Source: a virus
Reading direction: 5' to 3' (one strand)
DNA: 42,410 nucleotides
Virus record (IMG/VR): IMGVR_UViG_3300014502_000013
Span: 1-42,410 of that record
The translations under genes and the position numbers were made by a program. Positions 38,633 through 42,410 of this stretch are shown piece after piece. Positions within the stretch are counted from its first letter, which is position 1. The number at the start of each line of letters is the position of its first letter. The notes beneath the pieces are model-generated. The model searched no databases, had not been told where the DNA came from, and was given only the letters and a program-made list of their open reading frames with translations.

Positions 38633-38866
38633 TTATGCTACCTTTTTGCTATCTCGTCTAGCATTTTCGGACAAAAAAAGGGGTATTAAATCCGGCCAGA
38701 TTTCGATAGCCTTAGCTTTCATCTTGGCCGATAACGGTATGGTTCCGGCCTTGATTTTAGCCCATGTTATCTCATGAATCTCAAATAGTTCTGCTATTGC
38801 ATTATTTGTGAGTTTGAGAAGTACCTGTTTTTCTTTGACTGCCTCTAACATGTTTTTCTTATCCAT
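38633..38866 (-). CDS. Cro-like small HTH protein
   Basis: A 77-aa protein. KLTNNAIAELFEIHEITWAKIKAG near 18-41 fits a helix-turn-helix of the Cro/XRE type. It is read divergently from the repressor, the classic place of Cro, and begins the early (lytic) operon. The ATG lies at the predicted start of transcription and no good ribosome site precedes it. Confidence 0.75.
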   Translation of the reverse strand: MDKKNMLEAVKEKQVLLKLTNNAIAELFEIHEITWAKIKAGTIPLSAKMKAKAIEIWPDLIPLFLSENARRDSKKVA

Positions 38867-38873
38867 GCTATGA

Positions 38874-38903
38874 ATATTAGCTTAATTGCTATGTACTTGT
38901 CAA
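38874..38903 (-). promoter_or_regulatory. early (lytic) promoter with operator
   Basis: On the minus strand: TTGACA (38898..38903), an 18-base spacer, TAATAT (38874..38879). The dyad TAGC-N6-GCTA (38878..38891) lies in the spacer and touches the -10. The predicted +1 is at about 38867, one base before the ATG. Confidence 0.85.
38878..38891. promoter_or_regulatory. operator TAGCTTAATTGCTA (early side)
   Basis: A 14-base dyad with TAGC/GCTA arms. It differs from the copy at 39002..39015 by one base only (TAGCATAATTGCTA). Both lie in promoter spacers and are spaced about 124 bases apart. Binding by the repressor or the Cro-like protein is inferred. Confidence 0.8.
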
Positions 38904-38993
38904 TACCCTTTTGGCTAGTTACAAAAATATTTATTAGCCTCAATATAATGAAGTTTAGTGATGAAAAGTTACATTACCTAGAACACTATTCTA

Positions 38994-39022
38994 TTGACAA
39001 CTAGCATAATTGCTATTATTAT
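38994..39022 (+). promoter_or_regulatory. repressor (lysogenic) promoter with operator
   Basis: TTGACA (38994..38999), a 17-base spacer, TATTAT (39017..39022). The dyad at 39002..39015 lies in the spacer. The ATG at 39033 is about 10 bases from the -10 edge, so the message has at most a few leader bases and no Shine-Dalgarno site. Confidence 0.85.
39002..39015. promoter_or_regulatory. operator TAGCATAATTGCTA (repressor side)
   Basis: Matches the operator at 38878..38891 except for one base. It lies between the -35 and -10 of the repressor promoter, so binding here would give autoregulation. Confidence 0.8.
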
Positions 39023-39032
39023 AAGTAATGTT

Positions 39033-39725
39033 ATGGAAAAATGGGGTTTGAAACTAAAGAAACTTCGCGAAGAGCGTCACCTTACTCAGGACGACGTAGC
39101 TGAAAGAGCTCCGATGAAACGCGTCACTTATGGTTCATGGGAGAAGGATAAAAAAGAGCGGCTTAACCCTGATGATATTCAAGGACTTGCCCGCGCTTTT
39201 GAAATGTCCCCCGAAATAGTTGAATTGTCGCTTTTCGGAAAAAACATGTATTTCGGACAAAGTACTATTGACAACTCCCCCAATTCGATAGATGATACTA
39301 CTTTATACCTCATGGTTAAAGACCGACTCGAAAAATCAGAAATACTCACAATAAAATACGATGGGTTAATTAATGCGGGAAATAATAAACAAGCGGAGAA
39401 TTTAGGCAGCGTTCAGGTGCCTAAAATAATGATTAGCGGAGATGCAAACATGGCGGAATTAAAAGCGTATAAGGTAGCAGGCAACGAATTAAACCACATC
39501 AAAGGATATGGTGACGGCGTTTCAGTAATAGCGACGCCGGTTCAAACAATAATTGATGGAAAGATGTATATTCTTGACCAAGATGGCGATATTATCGCAT
39601 CTCAGGTTCATATCGATAAAGACGAAGCCTTATATTTAGTCCACGGGAAACCGACAAAAAAGCCGGTATCTGAACTTAAAATCAAGGGCCGGATAATTTG
39701 TCACGGATCTTGGGAACAAGACTAA
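39033..39725 (+). CDS. phage repressor: XRE HTH plus S24-like domain lacking the catalytic Ser
   Basis: A 230-aa protein. Residues 1-65 are an XRE HTH (LKKLREERHLTQDDVAERAPM, ...TYGSWEKDKKERLNP). Residues about 125-225 fit the LexA/CI C-terminal fold (AYKVAGNEL, GYGDGVSVIATPVQTIIDGKMYILDQDGD). In cleavable repressors GDSM carries the Ser; here it reads GNEL, so the Ser is missing, and the later Lys is not clear. It should hold the lysogenic state but may not cut itself. The in-frame ATG at 39033 is taken as start; the upstream ORF part is the promoter. Confidence 0.85.
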   Translation: MEKWGLKLKKLREERHLTQDDVAERAPMKRVTYGSWEKDKKERLNPDDIQGLARAFEMSPEIVELSLFGKNMYFGQSTIDNSPNSIDDTTLYLMVKDRLEKSEILTIKYDGLINAGNNKQAENLGSVQVPKIMISGDANMAELKAYKVAGNELNHIKGYGDGVSVIATPVQTIIDGKMYILDQDGDIIASQVHIDKDEALYLVHGKPTKKPVSELKIKGRIICHGSWEQD

Positions 39726-39734
39726 TATATTTTT

Positions 39735-39762
39735 TTGACTTTTTGTGCGTCATATTGATAAC
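39735..39762 (+). promoter_or_regulatory. candidate promoter of the MBL-fold/integrase operon
   Basis: TTGACT (39735..39740), a 16-base spacer and GATAAC (39757..39762), 35 bases before the ATG at 39798. The -10 matches only four of six bases. Confidence 0.45.
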
Positions 39763-39797
39763 AGTAGGCTCGGAATGAATCTGTTAAGAGGTTGAAC

Positions 39798-41093
39798 ATG
39801 GCTCCTAAAAAGCGAAGTTCTATAGCATTTACGTTGTTCATTGGGTCCTTGGTTCTTTTAGCCTTGGTACTTGTCATTGTCTTTGTCGCCAACCTCCCAG
39901 GTAAAGCTCCAAATAATAAGACTATAACTACCACGCCTACAATGTCTGCAACCTTTACCTCTACAACCACAGCAACTACAACGACAGCTGCAATGACAAC
40001 CGCAACGACAATCGCGACGACTACGACCAACCCAACAATAACTACAACATCCTCTACGGTGATCACGTCGACCACATCAACGTCCGCGGATCCGATGGGT
40101 ATGAGTGTCTATTACTTCGATGTCGGTCAGGGTGATTGCATCCTTATTGATCAGGGAACCACAGAAATATTGATTGACGCCGGTACCGGAGCCGTAAACG
40201 TAGCCAACCTGATCAAGCCCTACATCGACGGCCCGTTAGAAGATATCATTGCCACTCACATGGATGCTGACCATATCGGCGGCTTGGCGGCTGTCTTGAG
40301 CAGCTATACAGTTCTGAATGTCTGGGATAACGGAGATACCAGTACTTCGGCAACCTATAAAACATTTAAAGCTGCTATTCAAACGAGCGGCGCCGTTGAA
40401 CATGCCGGTCGACGCGGAAACGTAATCACTGCCGGTACCCTTTCGTTTAACGTGCTCAACCCTGTCAATACTTCTGGTACCAGTAACAATAATTCAATTG
40501 TTACAAGACTCAATTACGGCAGCATTAGTTTCCAGTTTGAAGGTGACGCCGAGCAAGAAGCGGAATCCAGCATGTTGGCAGCCGGCTTAATTTCCCATGT
40601 CGACATTTTGAAGGTTGGCCACCACGGATCCAGGACAGCTTCCTCCCCGGCCTTCCTGAAAGCTACCAGCCCAAAAGTAGCGGTTTATCAGGCCGGAATC
40701 GGTAATAGTTACGGTCATCCCCACCCGGAGACAATAACGGCACTTACGCAAATCGGCGCTTTAATTTATGGAACCGACAAATACGGAACCATTGCGATAA
40801 AAACAGATGGCACCTCTTATAATATTGATGGCTCGCGCGCTCCGCCATCAACAACACCGGCAGCGGTTATACCTGGAATTCCATCGACTAGTTCAAATAC
40901 GATAATAACAACGACGTTGACTACAACGACATCCCCAACTATCCAAGGTGCCAATGACATCGTCTACATTACTAATAGCGGAACCAAATATCACCGGGCC
41001 GGTTGCAGATATCTTTCAAAGAGTGCCATCGCTATCAGTAAAGCCGACGCTATCGCAAGAGGTTTCAGTCCCTGCTCAGTTTGTAATCCATAA
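39798..41093 (+). CDS. secreted/membrane-anchored MBL-fold hydrolase (ComEC C-terminal type) with Ada-like zinc tail
   Basis: A 431-aa protein. A basic start and a hydrophobic helix (about 9-34) give a signal anchor. A Thr-rich spacer follows (about 40-95). Residues about 98-340 are a metallo-beta-lactamase fold: FDVGQGDCILID, LIDAGTG, and THMDADHIGG with the HxHxDH-type ligands, then VGHHGSRTA. A second Thr-rich linker leads to YHRAGCRYLSKSA...PCSVCNP (about 393-431), a Cys/His zinc-knuckle like Ada. It would act outside the cytoplasm, on nucleotide or phosphate ester substrates. AGAGGT precedes ATG 39798. It lies between repressor and integrase. Confidence 0.82.
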   Translation: MAPKKRSSIAFTLFIGSLVLLALVLVIVFVANLPGKAPNNKTITTTPTMSATFTSTTTATTTTAAMTTATTIATTTTNPTITTTSSTVITSTTSTSADPMGMSVYYFDVGQGDCILIDQGTTEILIDAGTGAVNVANLIKPYIDGPLEDIIATHMDADHIGGLAAVLSSYTVLNVWDNGDTSTSATYKTFKAAIQTSGAVEHAGRRGNVITAGTLSFNVLNPVNTSGTSNNNSIVTRLNYGSISFQFEGDAEQEAESSMLAAGLISHVDILKVGHHGSRTASSPAFLKATSPKVAVYQAGIGNSYGHPHPETITALTQIGALIYGTDKYGTIAIKTDGTSYNIDGSRAPPSTTPAAVIPGIPSTSSNTIITTTLTTTTSPTIQGANDIVYITNSGTKYHRAGCRYLSKSAIAISKADAIARGFSPCSVCNP

Positions 41094-41117
41094 AACACGT
41101 ATTAAAAGAGGTAGCCG

Positions 41118-42242
41118 ATGCGCGGTCACATCGTCAAGAAATATAAAAGTTCTTACACTATCCTGCTGTCTTTAGGCCGCGATCCGATAACTAACAAATA
41201 CAAAACAAAATCAGTCAATGTGAAGGGCACCCGGGCCATGGCGGACAAGAAGCTCGCGGAACTTTTACATCAGGGCACGACTACCGGCTTCATCGATTCA
41301 TCGAAGACAACTCTTGGAGAGTTCTTGCTAAAATGGCTTGACCTTCGTAAAACCAAACTTCCTCCCAGTTCCTATGCCAGCGACGAGATGGTGGTCAATT
41401 ATCACCTTATACCGTCACTGGGTAAAATCCCGGTGCAGTCCTTGGCTCTAGAACATGTCGAATCCTACTACTCCAAGAAGGTAAAACAAGGTCTGAATCC
41501 TTTGACAGTGAGAAAACATCACATCGTGCTTCTGGGTGCGCTGGAAACCGCCCTGAAATGGGGATTGGTATATCGAAATGTCGCACAAGGCGCGGACACT
41601 CCCAAAGGAAAGCGAAAAGAATTCGAGACTTGGGATGTTGACGAGGTAAACCAATTTTTAAACAATCAAAAAGACAGCCCTAAATACGCTCTGTTTTACA
41701 CCGATTTATTTACGGGGATGCGCCGGTCTGAAATACTGGCGCTCAGATGGTCTGATATCGACCTGACACAGGGAACAATTGCCGTTAAAAGAGGCCTTCA
41801 CCAGGGTAAAGACAGGAAGTATTACTACTCCGACACAAAATCAGCTAAAAGCAGACGTGTAATTGATATATCTCCATCTGTTATAATGGTTCTTAGAAAA
41901 CATTGGGAAACGTCTAAACTCCCACAAGGTCAGGATTCGTTGGTATTCTCAAATCAAGGTAAACAGCTGCGACCCAACACTATTTCACGGATATGGACTG
42001 CCAGTTGTAAAAAGGCCGGCGTTAAAGTTATCCGGCTCCATGATGCCCGGCATACCCACGCCACCCTTCTCCTTCTGGCCGGTGTCCACCCGAAGATAGT
42101 CCAGGAAAGATTGGGACATGCATCGATCGCTGTTACTTTGGATCTATATAGTCACGTCATGCCGACAATGCAGAAAAGCGCGGCCCAGTCGTTCGAAGAG
42201 CTTTTTACTCCGAAGTCAAAAATGGATTTGGTCGGTATTTGA
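41118..42242 (+). CDS. int: tyrosine-type phage integrase
   Basis: A 374-aa protein. Residues 1-55 are an arm-binding domain (YTILLSLGRDPITNKYKTKS), about 60-150 a core-binding SAM-like domain (TLGEFLLKWLDLRK), and 165-360 the catalytic domain: FTGMRRSEILALRW (Arg I), the beta-hairpin Lys region, HDARHTHATLLLLAG (His/Arg) and LGHASIAVTLDLYSHV (His and the nucleophile Tyr). It cuts and joins attP and attB, here in tRNA-Ser 45 bases beyond its stop. GAGGT precedes ATG 41118. It is 24 bases behind the MBL gene and may share its message. Confidence 0.95.
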   Translation: MRGHIVKKYKSSYTILLSLGRDPITNKYKTKSVNVKGTRAMADKKLAELLHQGTTTGFIDSSKTTLGEFLLKWLDLRKTKLPPSSYASDEMVVNYHLIPSLGKIPVQSLALEHVESYYSKKVKQGLNPLTVRKHHIVLLGALETALKWGLVYRNVAQGADTPKGKRKEFETWDVDEVNQFLNNQKDSPKYALFYTDLFTGMRRSEILALRWSDIDLTQGTIAVKRGLHQGKDRKYYYSDTKSAKSRRVIDISPSVIMVLRKHWETSKLPQGQDSLVFSNQGKQLRPNTISRIWTASCKKAGVKVIRLHDARHTHATLLLLAGVHPKIVQERLGHASIAVTLDLYSHVMPTMQKSAAQSFEELFTPKSKMDLVGI

Positions 42243-42250
42243 GCGGTTTT
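42237..42250 (+). repeat. ATTTGAGCGGTTTT direct repeat, right copy
   Basis: Identical to 209..222 and in the same direction. It overlaps the integrase stop. See the left copy for the arm-site idea. Confidence 0.45.
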
Positions 42251-42287
42251 GTTTTTATGTCAACCTGAAACATGGTTTCTGAAGCTA

Positions 42288-42330
42288 GGAGAGGTGACCG
42301 AGAGGCTGAAGGTGCCGCTCTCGAAAAGCG
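42288..42330 (+). repeat. attR: attR: 43-bp core shared with attL
   Basis: Perfect copy of 81..123. It forms the 5' half of the intact tRNA-Ser. The phage-carried copy restores the gene, and host DNA continues after 42330. Confidence 0.95.
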
Positions 42331-42376
42331 GTTACGGTAACCCCGTACGCGGGTTCGAATCCCGCCCTCTCCGCCA
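42288..42376 (+). tRNA. tRNA-Ser(CGA)
   Basis: An 89-nt gene: acceptor GGAGAGG/CCTCTCC, anticodon stem CCGCT/AGCGG with loop CTCGAAA (anticodon CGA, reads UCG), a long variable arm (GTAACCCCGTAC part) as in type II tRNAs, T arm with TTCGAATC, discriminator G and encoded CCA. The first 43 bases come from the phage side and the rest from the host. Its old host promoter now lies left of attL, 42 kb away, so phage sequence (integrase read-through or a weak local promoter) must drive it. No clear promoter is visible at 42243..42287. Confidence 0.95.
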
Positions 42377-42410
42377 GCCAACCGCCAATTAGTAAACTGA
42401 CCCAAACCAA

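Noticed and set aside
39722-40075. A minus-strand ORF of about 117 aa rich in Val and Ala
   Set aside because: It is the antisense shadow of the Thr-rich linker of the MBL-fold gene, without a ribosome site.
42205-42405. Minus-strand ORF of about 66 aa across attR
   Set aside because: It runs antisense through the tRNA-Ser gene and the integrase end and has no ribosome site.
1-42410. CRISPR arrays, transposases or insertion sequences
   Set aside because: No regularly spaced repeats with unique spacers and no transposase motif were seen; the only tandem repeats are the 10-11 bp iterons and protein repeats.

Overview
This window reads as one nearly complete temperate phage, a prophage of about 42.25 kb (81..42330), with a few tens of bases of host chromosome on each side. 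It sits in a host tRNA-Ser(CGA) gene: a perfect 43-bp copy of the tRNA 5' half marks the left end (81..123), and the same 43 bp open an intact tRNA-Ser at the right end (42288..42376). Balanced base composition, good Shine-Dalgarno sites, bacterial type promoters, a secreted MBL-fold protein and lipobox/HTH styles all point to a bacterium. A member of the Chloroflexota (Dehalococcoidia-like) is my best guess, but that is an impression and not proven by the window.

Layout. Left cargo (about 380..4150): a small membrane protein, an operon of a ParB/Srx-domain protein plus a D12-class adenine methylase, a Cys-containing tail-anchored protein, and a stand-alone tRNA-Glu(CTC)-like gene with its own promoter and terminator. 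Late region, minus strand, read from 27.5 kb down to 4.3 kb: ParB-methyltransferase fusion, two small-terminase-like proteins, large terminase, portal, Mu F-like head protein, protease-scaffold, decoration protein, major capsid, accessory virion proteins, connectors, tail terminator, tail tube, tail chaperones G/GT, tape measure (870 aa), baseplate hub, fibre/collar proteins, then two candidate peptidases and a holin-like protein. No sheath gene is seen and the tape measure is long, so the virion should be a siphovirus with a tail of roughly 130 nm. Several plus-strand single genes (5361, 5768, 13019, 28200) interrupt the minus-strand operons with their own signals and look like morons.

Early region, minus strand, 38.9 to 28.9 kb: Cro-like protein, small membrane and Zn-ribbon proteins, an excisionase-like HTH protein, recombination-associated coiled coil, SSB-like protein with an acidic DDIPF tail, a large ParB-family protein, a Gp37/Gp68 (DUF5131) protein, an ASCH protein, an AAA+ ATPase with an MCM-like P-loop, a DnaD-like initiator with 11-bp iterons inside its gene, and a RuvC-like resolvase. 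The lysogeny module on the plus strand (39.0 to 42.2 kb) has an XRE repressor with an S24-like fold but no visible catalytic Ser, a secreted MBL-fold protein and the tyrosine integrase. The divergent repressor/Cro promoters carry matching 14-bp dyad operators in their spacers and both start codons lie at or next to the predicted +1.

The most notable points are the programmed -1 frameshift (slippery TTTTTTA followed by a hairpin) joining the tail chaperones, the out-of-frame 11-bp iterons in the initiator gene, the symmetric switch with near-leaderless genes, the ParB/D12 methylase cargo operon, and a gene-poor, strongly structured stretch at 27.49..27.78 kb.
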